64,000 nucleotides of DNA from Phyllobacterium sp. OV277 (GTDB lineage: Bacteria > Pseudomonadota > Alphaproteobacteria > Rhizobiales > Rhizobiaceae), in the NCBI RefSeq assembly GCF_900104355.1, contig NZ_FNIY01000002.1:1091706-1155705 (forward strand). Direction: 5' to 3'. The notes under the pieces were generated by a model. The model ran no database searches. It saw only the letters and a program-made list of their open reading frames with translations, and was not told the DNA's origin. Both the position numbers and the translations under genes were made by a program. This document shows positions 27,820 to 35,219 of the stretch, piece after piece. Every line of letters starts with the position of its first letter. Position 1 is the stretch's first letter.

Positions 27820-27984
27820 TTCACCCCCCTCTGTCCTGTCGGACATCTCCCCCACAAGGGGGGAGATCACATTGACATGCACGCTTTCCTACAACCGGAA
27901 CAATTTCAGATTGTGCAAAGACGGTGTTGTAGACTGATCTCCCCCCTTGTGGGGAAGATGTCCGACAGGACAGAGGGGGGTGAA
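27820..27984. repeat. Family B palindromic repeat, copy 3
   Basis: Arms of about 50 bases starting TTCACCCCCCTCTGTCCTGT and mirrored at 27935-27984, with one mismatch (TTGTGGGGAAG for TTGTGGGGGAG). The centre matches copy 1 in CATTGACATG, CGCTTTCC, CAGATTGTGCAAAG. It lies 20 bases right of the heptamer array. Confidence 0.88.
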
Positions 27985-28028
27985 CAACCCCGCTGAAGAA
28001 CTTAGCTCCCTGCAACACATCTATCCTG

Positions 28029-28060
28029 TTATTCTTGGGGCAAGCCCGAGGATGACAGGG
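28029..28060. repeat. Half copy of the family C repeat
   Basis: The segment TTCTTGGGGCAAGCCCGAGG with ATGACAGGGA corresponds to the right arm of the family C palindrome at 3620-3650. No matching left arm is present, so it is a solo arm or remnant, 41 bases from the gluQRS stop codon. Confidence 0.65.
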
Positions 28061-28100
28061 AGGGGTATTTCTCTCCTGTGAGCACAACGACCCATAAATT

Positions 28101-28961
28101 CTACAACCCAACCAACTCTCGGATCTGCTCCGGTGTCACACCCTCCAATCGCAACGATCTTAGCGAGGTATCCTTGCGGCTTTTGGAGAGCTTTTGGCCA
28201 TCGCGATCAAGGATCAGATCATGGTGGTGATAAACAGGTGGTTCCAGTCCGAGAATATGCTGCAACAGGCGGTGGATGCCGGTGGCATGATAAAGGTCCT
28301 TGCCGCGCACCACGTTCGTAATGCCCTGCAGCGCGTCGTCGATAACCACGGAAAGGTGATAACTCGTCGGCATGTCCTTGCGGGCGATGATGACGTCGCC
28401 CCAATCCTGCGGGCGCGCTTGGATATTGGAATCAACAATGGTCTCGTGCCAGAACAGTGGCTCTCCCACATGTTCAAGCGCGCGGTCCATATGCAGGCGC
28501 CATGAAAAGGGATGCCCATCTTTCATGCGCTGCTGGCGTTCGCGCGTGGAAAGTGCGCGGTCAGCGGCCGGATAAAGCGCTGCACCATCAGGATCATGCG
28601 GCCAGACGATGCCTTTTTCCATCGCGCTTTGCATCTTGTGTCTGATGTCGCTGCGGCTCAAAAATGCCGGATAAACCAGCTCCATGCGAATCAATTCCTC
28701 AAGCGATTGCCGGTAGACTTCGAAATGCTCGGACTGGCGGCGCACCGGCGTTTCCCAGTCAAAGCCGAGCCAGTGCAGATCCTCCTGCATCGCGGCCTCA
28801 AGTTCGGGCGTGCATCGTTCGCGGTCAATATCTTCCATGCGCAGGAGAAGCCGTCCACCAGCTGCCCGCGCCATCTGCTGGTTCAGCAGGGCGGAATAGG
28901 CATGGCCAAGATGCAGATGGCCATTGGGACTGGGAGCAAAGCGAAATACCGGGACAGTCAT
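28101..28961 (-). CDS. gluQRS: Glutamyl-Q tRNA(Asp) synthetase
   Basis: 286 aa. A truncated class I synthetase: it has the catalytic Rossmann core (HIGH-like HLGH in PSPNGHLHLGHAYSALL; KMSKS-like KLSKSRKDT) but lacks the anticodon-binding half of GltX. GluQRS attaches glutamate to queuosine at position 34 of tRNA-Asp. The zinc-ligating cysteines found in the E. coli enzyme are absent, as in several relatives. The frame is open far upstream, but ATG 28961 (MTVPVFRFAPSPNG) fits the family start. The repeat cluster lies directly downstream. Confidence 0.92.
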   Translation of the reverse strand: MTVPVFRFAPSPNGHLHLGHAYSALLNQQMARAAGGRLLLRMEDIDRERCTPELEAAMQEDLHWLGFDWETPVRRQSEHFEVYRQSLEELIRMELVYPAFLSRSDIRHKMQSAMEKGIVWPHDPDGAALYPAADRALSTRERQQRMKDGHPFSWRLHMDRALEHVGEPLFWHETIVDSNIQARPQDWGDVIIARKDMPTSYHLSVVIDDALQGITNVVRGKDLYHATGIHRLLQHILGLEPPVYHHHDLILDRDGQKLSKSRKDTSLRSLRLEGVTPEQIRELVGL

Positions 28962-29035
28962 GAACTCGGATTGTTGCGTGAAGACCTCATCGATTGATAC
29001 GGTGTTTGTCTTGAGTTGAAAAGTGAGCGGTTGCG

Positions 29036-29680
29036 ATGCGTAAGATAGACACGCTTGACGATGTTGCCGAAGGGCTTGCAGCCTTGCTCGTGGCGCACCC
29101 GGAACTTGCCGCCATTGCCGAGCGTGCAGGGCCCTTGCCATTGCGCCGCCGGGAACCCGGCTTTGAGAGCCTCGCCTCTGTGATCGTCTCGCAGCAGGTC
29201 TCGAAGGCCAGTGCCGATTCGATCTGGAAGCGGCTTGTCCAATATGTCGATCCCCTGACGCCGGAAAACTACCTTGCATCGGGCGAGGAGGCTTGGCGTC
29301 TGGCTGGGCTGTCGCGCGCCAAACAGGCGACGCTTGCACGGATCAGCGAGGCGATCATCGCGGGGGAGCTTGATCTGTTCGACCTGTGCAACAGGCCCAT
29401 CGAAGAAGCGATGACCGTCATGACCAATGTGAAGGGGATCGGGCCGTGGACGGCGGAAGTCTATCTGCTGTTTTCAGCCGGTCATGCGGATGTTTTTCCC
29501 TCGGGAGACGTCGCCCTGCAGCACGCCTACGCCCACGCCTATGCCGAATCAGTCAAGCCAGACGCGAAGGCTTTGCGGCTTTTGGCGGAGCGTTGGACGC
29601 CCTGGAGGGGTGTCGCAGCCCGACTTTTCTGGGCTTATTACGCCGCAACCCGTGGCCGGGATGGCACACCGGTCGGATGA
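29036..29680 (+). CDS. DNA-3-methyladenine glycosylase II (AlkA-like)
   Basis: 214 aa HhH-GPD base-excision enzyme that removes alkylated purines. The helix-hairpin-helix and catalytic region read NVKGIGPWTAEVYLLF then FPSGDVALQ, where the Asp is catalytic. ASVIVSQQVSKASADSIW is the usual helix before it. There is no N-terminal AlkA beta domain, so it resembles the compact yeast Mag1/rhizobial form. The ATG is 75 bases from the divergent gluQRS start. The HNH gene follows after 85 bases. Confidence 0.9.
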   Translation: MRKIDTLDDVAEGLAALLVAHPELAAIAERAGPLPLRRREPGFESLASVIVSQQVSKASADSIWKRLVQYVDPLTPENYLASGEEAWRLAGLSRAKQATLARISEAIIAGELDLFDLCNRPIEEAMTVMTNVKGIGPWTAEVYLLFSAGHADVFPSGDVALQHAYAHAYAESVKPDAKALRLLAERWTPWRGVAARLFWAYYAATRGRDGTPVG

Positions 29681-29765
29681 AGTTGAAATAACGGGGTTTT
29701 TTGCGTGCTGCGATGCAATGTCGCTTCACATTCCTGTCACCTCAAGCTTACAATAATGGGGCCTG

Positions 29766-30347
29766 ATGGTTGGACTAGGAGGTGATTCCTTGACAATAGC
29801 CGTCTCGCCGGACGGGTTACCGGCCCTGGTACTCAACGCGGACTATCGTCCGCTCAGCTACTATCCCTTGTCGCTGTGGTCCTGGCAGGACGCGATCAAG
29901 GCGGTCTTTCTTGACCGTGTGAATATCGTTGCTGAATACGAGCATGAGGTTTCCTCGCCCTCGTTCGCAATGCGGGTACCGAGCGTCGTTTCCCTTAAAA
30001 CCTACATAAAGCCGTCGCGCACGCCTGCCTTTACGCGATTCAATGTTTTCCTGCGCGACCGGTTTGAATGCCAGTATTGCGGGTCAGAGGAAGATCTGAC
30101 CTTCGATCATGTCACGCCGCGTTGCGCCGGTGGTGCTACTGTCTGGGAAAATGTCGTCGCAGCCTGTTCCCCGTGCAATTTGCGCAAGGGCGGGTTGATG
30201 CCTGATCGAGCCAAAATGTGGCCACGGCAAAAGCCCTATGCGCCGACGGTGCATGATCTGCACAATAATGGCCGGTTGTTCCCGCCGAACCATTTGCACG
30301 AAAGCTGGATGGATTATCTCTACTGGGATGTCGAACTGGAGCCGTAA
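29766..30347 (+). CDS. HNH endonuclease family protein
   Basis: 193 aa. The C-terminal half carries a zinc-bound HNH fold: CQYCGSEEDLTFDHVTPR, then WENVVAACSPCNLRKGG, i.e. two CxxC pairs with the His/Asn. The N-terminal half (LVLNADYRPLSYYPLSLWSW) is the domain found with it throughout alphaproteobacteria. This widespread chromosomal version has no cognate methylase or toxin neighbour, so a housekeeping DNA role is more likely than restriction, but nothing is proven. A terminator begins 28 bases after the stop. Confidence 0.88.
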   Translation: MVGLGGDSLTIAVSPDGLPALVLNADYRPLSYYPLSLWSWQDAIKAVFLDRVNIVAEYEHEVSSPSFAMRVPSVVSLKTYIKPSRTPAFTRFNVFLRDRFECQYCGSEEDLTFDHVTPRCAGGATVWENVVAACSPCNLRKGGLMPDRAKMWPRQKPYAPTVHDLHNNGRLFPPNHLHESWMDYLYWDVELEP

Positions 30348-30374
30348 CGGCCCCAGTTTTCAGATTGTTTACAG

Positions 30375-30398
30375 AGGCGGCCTCAGGCCGCCTTTTTT
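30375..30398 (+). terminator. Terminator of the HNH gene, overlapping the dsbB 3' end
   Basis: Stem AGGCGGCC/GGCCGCCT (30375-30382 with 30386-30393), loop TCA, then T6 on the plus strand. The right arm is also the last codons and the loop the stop of the convergent dsbB gene, so coding and termination functions share bases. Confidence 0.85.
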
Positions 30399-30889
30399 GC
30401 GCCGCGAAAGGCGATGACTGCAAGGATCAGGCTGGCAATTGCATTCCAGCCGGCAAAGGACAGGCCAAGCACACGCAGCGCGGCCGTGTCACATGCGGGC
30501 GGATGGATCGCATTCATATCATTGAGCAGATTGCCCGCATTGGTGGTGATCGACATGCTGACCGCCGTGCAATCGGTAGGGCCAGCCCAGAATTTCCATT
30601 CAACACCGGAATGAAACACCGCAAGGCCAAGGCCGATAAGCATCAAAATACCGCCGAGTGCCAGAAGCGTGCGGGTGAGGGCGGCGGGCCAGCGGAATGC
30701 CGATGCGAGAACGGCAAGCGCCATCAGCGGGATACCGGCATAATAGGGAAAGCGCTGCTCAAGGCAAAGTTTGCAGGGCAGGTAGCCGCCAATATACTGG
30801 AAGCCCAGCGCCGAGCCGACAGTCACAATCATGGCCAGGAGCAGGAAAACCGCAGTTTTAAGGTGCGGAGAAGTGCGGATCGTCGTCAT
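30383..30889 (-). CDS. dsbB: Disulfide bond formation protein B
   Basis: 168 aa with four membrane segments. The first periplasmic loop carries the quinone-linked pair LPCKLCLEQR (CxxC); the second carries C in PTDCTAVS and again in HPPACDTA, the pair that exchanges with DsbA. The enzyme re-oxidises DsbA using ubiquinone. Start ATG 30889 (MTTIRTSPHLK) with GGAAACC upstream is preferred to 30946, which overlaps the YqaA gene. It follows that gene by 28 bases. No dsbA is visible in the window. Confidence 0.88.
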   Translation of the reverse strand: MTTIRTSPHLKTAVFLLLAMIVTVGSALGFQYIGGYLPCKLCLEQRFPYYAGIPLMALAVLASAFRWPAALTRTLLALGGILMLIGLGLAVFHSGVEWKFWAGPTDCTAVSMSITTNAGNLLNDMNAIHPPACDTAALRVLGLSFAGWNAIASLILAVIAFRGAKKAA

Positions 30890-30917
30890 GATGGTTTCCG
30901 TGTTCAGGTTGGGTCGT

Positions 30918-31508
30918 TCAGGAGGCGTAATAGTGCAGTATGGCATAAAGGAGGATCAGCACACCGGCGGCGGCAGCAGCGATCAGGCCCAGACGCTTTT
31001 CGATAAAATGGCGGATCGGTTCGCCGTAACGGCGCAGGAGCCAGGCGAGGAAGAAGAACCGCGCGCCGCGCGTCAGCACGGCAGAGACAATGAACAGCCA
31101 GATATTGATGTTTGCGGCACCGGAGAGGATCGTCACGATCTTCATCGGCGGCAGGTGGGCAAGGCCCGAGGTAATCAGCAATAGCAGGATCGCATCAGCG
31201 CTGGTTGAGCCGCGCATCTGTTCGAAAGCATCCAGCTTGCCGTAGAATTCGAGAACCGGCTTTGCCAGTGCCTCATAGGCATAGTGGCCGAGAAACCATC
31301 CGGCGATACCGCCGAGCACCGAGAAGATCGTCGCAACGAGCGCATAGCGGTAGGCGCGCTCAGGCCGGGCCAGCGCCATTGGCAGGAAAAGCACATCGGC
31401 GGGAACGACAAAAACGGAACTTTCGACAAAGGCAATGAAAGCAAGCCAGACTTCCGCTGATTTGCGCGCGGCAAGTGACATTGTCCAATCGTAAAGTCTG
31501 CGCAGCAT
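30918..31508 (-). CDS. YqaA-type (DedA/SNARE-associated) membrane protein
   Basis: 196 aa, five or six membrane segments. AFVESSVFVVPADVLFLPMALARPE followed by GIAGWFLGHYAYEALAKPV matches YqaA, a DedA-superfamily branch; the family's other members handle phospholipid or undecaprenyl-phosphate movement and membrane potential. The reentrant loop and GLAHLPPMKIVTILSGAANI region are present. Followed by dsbB on the same strand. The substrate is unknown. Confidence 0.86.
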   Translation of the reverse strand: MLRRLYDWTMSLAARKSAEVWLAFIAFVESSVFVVPADVLFLPMALARPERAYRYALVATIFSVLGGIAGWFLGHYAYEALAKPVLEFYGKLDAFEQMRGSTSADAILLLLITSGLAHLPPMKIVTILSGAANINIWLFIVSAVLTRGARFFFLAWLLRRYGEPIRHFIEKRLGLIAAAAAGVLILLYAILHYYAS

Positions 31509-31731
31509 AGAGTGTTTCCTGTTGGTCTTTGTTCAGTAAGGCTCGCGATCCTTAACCCATGCCGGGGCAAAACGGAATCGCCCGTATCGAATTTGTCTGT
31601 TGCAGCTGGATTACAGGCGGGATAGTCGAACCTTTCGGTTGCCAAGTCGCTCTACCGGCCCTGATTTGCCTTCGCAACACACAGTGATGTTATCCTGAAT
31701 GTTTATCCCGATAGAAAACGTCTGAATGGTG

Positions 31732-31760
31732 TTGACCGAAGTGGGGTCTGCCTGTATTTG
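31732..31760 (+). promoter_or_regulatory. Likely promoter of tRNA-Leu
   Basis: TTGACC (31732-31737) with a 17-base spacer and TATTTG (31755-31760). The tRNA starts 43 bases after the -10. No other gene could use it in this direction. Confidence 0.55.
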
Positions 31761-31803
31761 GCTTTTTACGGCTGTGGTTTGCCCACACCCGGTGCACATT
31801 GCG

Positions 31804-31888
31804 GCCCCCTTGGCGGAATTGGTAGACGCGCCTGACTCAAAATCAGGTTCCGAGAGGAGTGCTGGTTCGATTCCGGCAGGGGGCACCA
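31804..31888 (+). tRNA. tRNA-Leu (anticodon CAA)
   Basis: Acceptor stem GCCCCCT (31804-31810) pairs with AGGGGGC (31878-31884), then A and an encoded CCA. D-loop GGAATTGGTAGACGCG, anticodon stem CCTGA/TCAGG with loop CTCAAAA (anticodon CAA at 31838-31840), a long class II variable arm as expected for leucine, and T-loop GGTTCGATTCC. It decodes UUG. A broken phage-like gene lies downstream, so the 3' end may have served as an integration site. Confidence 0.97.
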
Positions 31889-31951
31889 TCACAAAAATCA
31901 ATGCTAAAAAACCGCACCTATGATGCTGTCTGGCTGGTCATATGGGTGTGC

Positions 31952-32332
31952 CTATGGGGCAAAATACTTTGCTAAGCCAGCAACTGCCAAGACCGCTATG
32001 ACAAATCCAAGAAGCTGGAGTGTTGTAGGGAGGCCATCTACCTTTCCCTTCAACTCCTTTACGTCTGCCTAGGACGCAACGGATTTAAGGTTCTCCTCGA
32101 TGCGAGCGAGGAATACCTCGATATCTGTGAGATTTGACTCAAGCTTGGATATACGAGTTTCCATGTCATCAAATGTGCCACCTCCATCGGCTGATCCCAA
32201 TGGGCCATCGGGAGAGCGGACAAATGGAATTTGTTGTTTGATTTTGCCATTGCCGTCTGCCGGATAAATACAAAGTGAAGCGTCACAGAATTGTTGTGCT
32301 GACAGGAATATGGTTCTCTTCGCGGGCCGCAA
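31952..32332 (-). pseudogene. Phage-type coiled-coil/membrane protein gene, interrupted by an amber codon
   Basis: An open frame from 32332 encodes IPFVRSPDGPLGSADGGG, then a coiled-coil-like stretch (METRISKLESNLTDIEVFL) and stops at TAG 32069-32071. The same frame continues for 38 more codons: ADVKELKGKVDGLP, then a membrane helix QLLGFVIAVLAVAGL and a natural stop at 31952. Reading the TAG as a mutated AAG gives SVASKADVKEL, so one base change split a protein of some 100-125 aa. Small coiled-coil plus C-terminal membrane-anchor proteins of this kind are common in rhizobial phages beside lysis genes. The N-terminal start is unclear. Confidence 0.65.
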
Positions 32333-32396
32333 GCCGGGATTGAAATCTAGCTAGCGTGCAATTTTTGATTGCTTTTCAGCCAAGGGAGAAAACCAG

Positions 32397-33086
32397 ATGT
32401 CACAGACTCCGACGATTATTCTCGTGCATGGATTTTGGGGTGGGGCGGCTCACTGGAGCAAGGTTATCGTTGAATTGAAACGGCTCGGCCATACGTCGCT
32501 CAAAGCGGTGGAACTGCCGTTGACGTCGCTGGCGGATGATGCGGAGCGTACGCGCAAAATGATTGCGCAGGAGAGCGGTCCCGTGCTGCTGGTGGGCCAT
32601 TCCTATGGCGGTGCTGTCATTACCGAGGCGGGCAACCACCCGAATGTGGTGGGGCTGGTTTATATTGCAGCCTTTGCGCCCGATGCCGGTGAAAGCCCCG
32701 GCGGCATCACGCAAAAGAACCCTCCGGCTGGTGCTGCCAATCTTGCGCCTGATAGCGATGGCTATCTCTGGGTCAAGCAGGACAAGTTCCACGAAAGTTT
32801 CTGTCAGGACCTGACCGCCGATGAAGGGCTTGTGATGGGTGTGACGCAGAAAGCGCCGCTTGCCAGCACATTCGGCAATGAGATCAGCAACCCGGCGTGG
32901 AAGTCCAAAAACAGCTGGTATCAGATTTCCAGTGATGACCACATGATCCATCCGGCCAATCAGGTATTCATGTCCGGCCGCCTTGGCGCCAAGAAGATCA
33001 TCACGCTGAAAGCCAGCCATGCTTCGCTGGCTTCAAAGCCGGTTGAAGTTGCGGCATTCATTGATGAGGCTGCAAAATATCAGTGA
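32397..33086 (+). CDS. Alpha/beta hydrolase (EstC-like)
   Basis: 229 aa. Oxyanion region VHGFWGGAAHW, nucleophile elbow GHSYGG, an aspartate in QISSDDHMIHP and the catalytic His in LKASHASLASKP give a complete triad. The fold resembles the EstC/salicylate-esterase-like hydrolases, which cleave small esters. No secretion signal. A good ribosome site (AAGGGAG) precedes the ATG. It is alone between the tRNA/phage remnant and the adenylate cyclase; its substrate is unknown. Confidence 0.88.
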   Translation: MSQTPTIILVHGFWGGAAHWSKVIVELKRLGHTSLKAVELPLTSLADDAERTRKMIAQESGPVLLVGHSYGGAVITEAGNHPNVVGLVYIAAFAPDAGESPGGITQKNPPAGAANLAPDSDGYLWVKQDKFHESFCQDLTADEGLVMGVTQKAPLASTFGNEISNPAWKSKNSWYQISSDDHMIHPANQVFMSGRLGAKKIITLKASHASLASKPVEVAAFIDEAAKYQ

Positions 33087-33108
33087 TATAGGTTCCTGAC
33101 GTTTTCAG

Positions 33109-33141
33109 GCCCTCGCATTCTTAAGGATGCGGGGGCATTTT
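33109..33141 (+). terminator. Terminator of the hydrolase gene
   Basis: Stem GCCCTCGCAT (33109-33118) pairs with ATGCGGGGGC (33127-33136), one G-T pair, followed by ATTTTA. It lies 22 bases past the stop codon. Confidence 0.65.
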
Positions 33142-33282
33142 ACGTTCTATGCATGCCGTCTTTGACCCCTTATAATTGGAGGGGTGATAAACCACATATG
33201 CTTTGACGTTTCGATCTGGCAGCCTTGCCATGGTATCTTCATTCCAGATCGTGTGCAGACGTGATCAGGACGGGGTGATGCA

Positions 33283-34536
33283 ATGCAATCTTTGTTGGAC
33301 GTGAACAAGAGTTCGCCTCGCGCGAGCGACGGGGTTTGGCCTATGCAAAGGAGTGCACTGCTTGACTGGCTGATGATCGAAACGCGTGAGCAACGGTTCA
33401 TCGACAATATTCTCGTGGAAATGTGCGAAAAACTTGAAGCTGCGGGGATACCTGTCGCCCGCGCATCGCTGCATTTCCGCATTCAGCATCCGCAATGGCG
33501 CGGTGCGCGGCTTCTGTGGCGGAAGGGTCTTACCGAGACGGAAATCCGCACATTCGAATATGGTTCCGAACAGACAGCCGAATATCTCAATAGCCCCATC
33601 AACGATATTGTTAGTGGGGCAAATGAGGTTCGCCAGCGCCTTGAAGTGATTGACGCCAATGCGCCCAAATACCAGCTCTATGACCAGCTGCGCGCAGAAG
33701 GATTGACAGATTATGTCGCCTGGCCGCTCGATCACACTCTGGGCAAGCGGCATGTGGTGACTTTTTCCACCGACCGGCGCGGCGGCTTTGACGATGAGCA
33801 TATCGCTGCTTTGTCTGACCTGATGCCGGCCCTTGCGCTGGTCAGCGAGATCAGGCTGAAGAACCGTTTTGCGCGCACATTGCTGGAAACCTATGTCGGC
33901 CCGCATGCCAGCGAGCAGATACTCGCCGGTGCAACAACCCGCGGTAGCGGCGTCACTGTGGGCGCGGCAATCCTGATCTGCGATCTGCGCGATTTCACGG
34001 GTATCTCGGATGCCTGGCCGCGTGACAACGTGATTGAACTACTGAACGGTTATTTCGACGCAATGTCGGAGCCAATCGAGAAATATGGCGGCGAAATCCT
34101 CAAATTCATGGGTGATGGTCTTCTTGCCATTTTCCCGCTGAGCAATGCAACCGCCTGTACCGATCTGCTGCATGCTATCAGCGAAGCGCAGCTTGCAATG
34201 ACGGCGCTCAACGCAGAACACGTAAGGGAGGGCCGCAAACCGCTTGGCTATGGCATTGGCGTTCATGTCGGGGATGTCATGTATGGCAATATAGGCTCGC
34301 GCAAGCGTCTCGACTTTACGGTTATCGGTCCGGCAGTGAATATTGCCTCGCGTCTGGAAACGCTGACCAAACAGGTTCATCGTCCTGTTCTGCTGTCAAA
34401 GGCCTTTGTTGATCTTGCCGGGGTTGAGTGTGAACTGGAAAATCTGGGGTCTCATTTGCTCCGGGGCCTTGATGAGCCCATTGATGTCTTTGCGTTCTCT
34501 GGCGATTGTCTTAACGTGGGGCAGATTCCGGCCTGA
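33283..34536 (+). CDS. Class III adenylate/guanylate cyclase
   Basis: 417 aa without membrane segments. The C-terminal third is a class III catalytic domain: ICDLRDFTGISD (first metal Asp), LKFMGDGLLAIFPL (second metal Asp), GIGVHVGDVMYGNIGSRKRLDFTVIGPAVNIASRLE with the transition-state Asn/Arg. The N-terminal part (about 1-210) resembles the sensory region found in rhizobial cyclases, with no recognisable GAF/PAS motif. Rhizobia have many such cyclases. Product is cAMP, by family rule; a nucleotide-base switch was not checked. Confidence 0.88.
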   Translation: MQSLLDVNKSSPRASDGVWPMQRSALLDWLMIETREQRFIDNILVEMCEKLEAAGIPVARASLHFRIQHPQWRGARLLWRKGLTETEIRTFEYGSEQTAEYLNSPINDIVSGANEVRQRLEVIDANAPKYQLYDQLRAEGLTDYVAWPLDHTLGKRHVVTFSTDRRGGFDDEHIAALSDLMPALALVSEIRLKNRFARTLLETYVGPHASEQILAGATTRGSGVTVGAAILICDLRDFTGISDAWPRDNVIELLNGYFDAMSEPIEKYGGEILKFMGDGLLAIFPLSNATACTDLLHAISEAQLAMTALNAEHVREGRKPLGYGIGVHVGDVMYGNIGSRKRLDFTVIGPAVNIASRLETLTKQVHRPVLLSKAFVDLAGVECELENLGSHLLRGLDEPIDVFAFSGDCLNVGQIPA

Positions 34537-34570
34537 CGCACTGGCTTGAAGTAACGAGGAGCATATATAT

Positions 34571-34807
34571 ATGGCACATTCACCGCGCCGACCTGTTAAT
34601 CCGATGGATGCCGCCGAAGCGCTGTTCAAGCCGGTTGCCAAAAAGCTTGTTGTGCCGGTGCGTGAAGCGCCTGTTGTGCCCCATGCCAAAGAGCTTGTCT
34701 CACTCCGGATTGATCGCGCGGTTCTGGAGCATTTTCAAGAGGGTGGTCCTGGCTGGCAAGACCGTATCAATGACGTCTTGCGGCAGGCCGTTTTGGGGAA
34801 AGCCTGA
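34571..34807 (+). CDS. BrnA-type antitoxin, without a BrnT partner
   Basis: 78 aa. The C-terminal half, LVSLRIDRAVLEHFQEGGP followed by GWQDRINDVLRQAV, is the ribbon-helix-helix BrnA antitoxin signature. Normally brnT (toxin RNase) lies immediately upstream; here the upstream gene is the cyclase and the downstream gene is unrelated, so this is an orphan. The N-terminal part (PVAKKLVVPVREAPVVPHA) is a longer proline/valine linker than usual. It may now be a stand-alone DNA-binding regulator. The start is preceded by a weak GAGGAG site. Confidence 0.78.
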   Translation: MAHSPRRPVNPMDAAEALFKPVAKKLVVPVREAPVVPHAKELVSLRIDRAVLEHFQEGGPGWQDRINDVLRQAVLGKA

Positions 34808-34850
34808 GCCCAGGCGTGATGCGTTTGCCTGATATGCCGGAGTATGACGG

Positions 34851-35201
34851 ATGAATGATTTTCATATCGGCCAGAAGGTCGTTTGCATTGATGATAAATT
34901 CAAGAATGTCAGCATCGATCAGTTGATCCGTAAGGGGCAGATTTATACGGTTCGCTGGGTTGGCATGTACAAGCACTATGTCGATGGCGAGTTCGTTGGC
35001 ATCAAGGTGGAGGAAATCCATCGCGGCAATGATGATGGCCCTGAAGGCTATGGCGCTGCTGATATGCCCTACCGGGCAACGCGATTCCGCCCGCTTGTCA
35101 AAGACAAGATTGGTTCTTTGCGCAAGCTGCTGGCGCCCAAACCGGATGCCCCTGTAGAGCCTGAGAAGACCAGCCCGGTGAAAAAGAAAGAGAAGGTGTG
35201 A
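34851..35201 (+). CDS. Hypothetical protein, 116 aa
   Basis: A short soluble protein: FHIGQKVVCIDDKFKN, then GQIYTVRWVGMYKHYVDGEFVGIKVEEIHRG and a basic, proline-rich tail. The beta-strand-like pattern around VVCIDD and YTVRWVG resembles small SH3-type folds often seen in phage and rhizobial genomes. No family is recognised. Lying 43 bases after the BrnA-type gene on the same strand, it could belong to the same cargo. Convergent with the CelD-like gene, 18 bases away. Confidence 0.6.
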   Translation: MNDFHIGQKVVCIDDKFKNVSIDQLIRKGQIYTVRWVGMYKHYVDGEFVGIKVEEIHRGNDDGPEGYGAADMPYRATRFRPLVKDKIGSLRKLLAPKPDAPVEPEKTSPVKKKEKV

Positions 35202-35219
35202 GCCCTCTACGGGTTCACA

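Noticed and set aside
27618..27857. Repetitive peptide frame (VRGSWF repeats) on the minus strand
   Set aside because: It is the translation of the GAACCAC heptamer array and palindromes; no ribosome site, no family.
28990..30350. New restriction/defence system (AlkA-type glycosylase plus HNH)
   Set aside because: Both are widespread chromosomal genes of alphaproteobacteria without methylase, REase or toxin partners.
31600..31690. tRNA-like fragment on the minus strand (GGTAGAGCG, GGTTCGACTATCCC)
   Set aside because: D- and T-arm-like pieces occur, but no anticodon arm or acceptor stem can be formed; perhaps a decayed tRNA or chance.
31804..32400. An intact prophage or genomic island at tRNA-Leu
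   Set aside because: No integrase, no second attachment site, and only one broken phage-like gene; at most a remnant.
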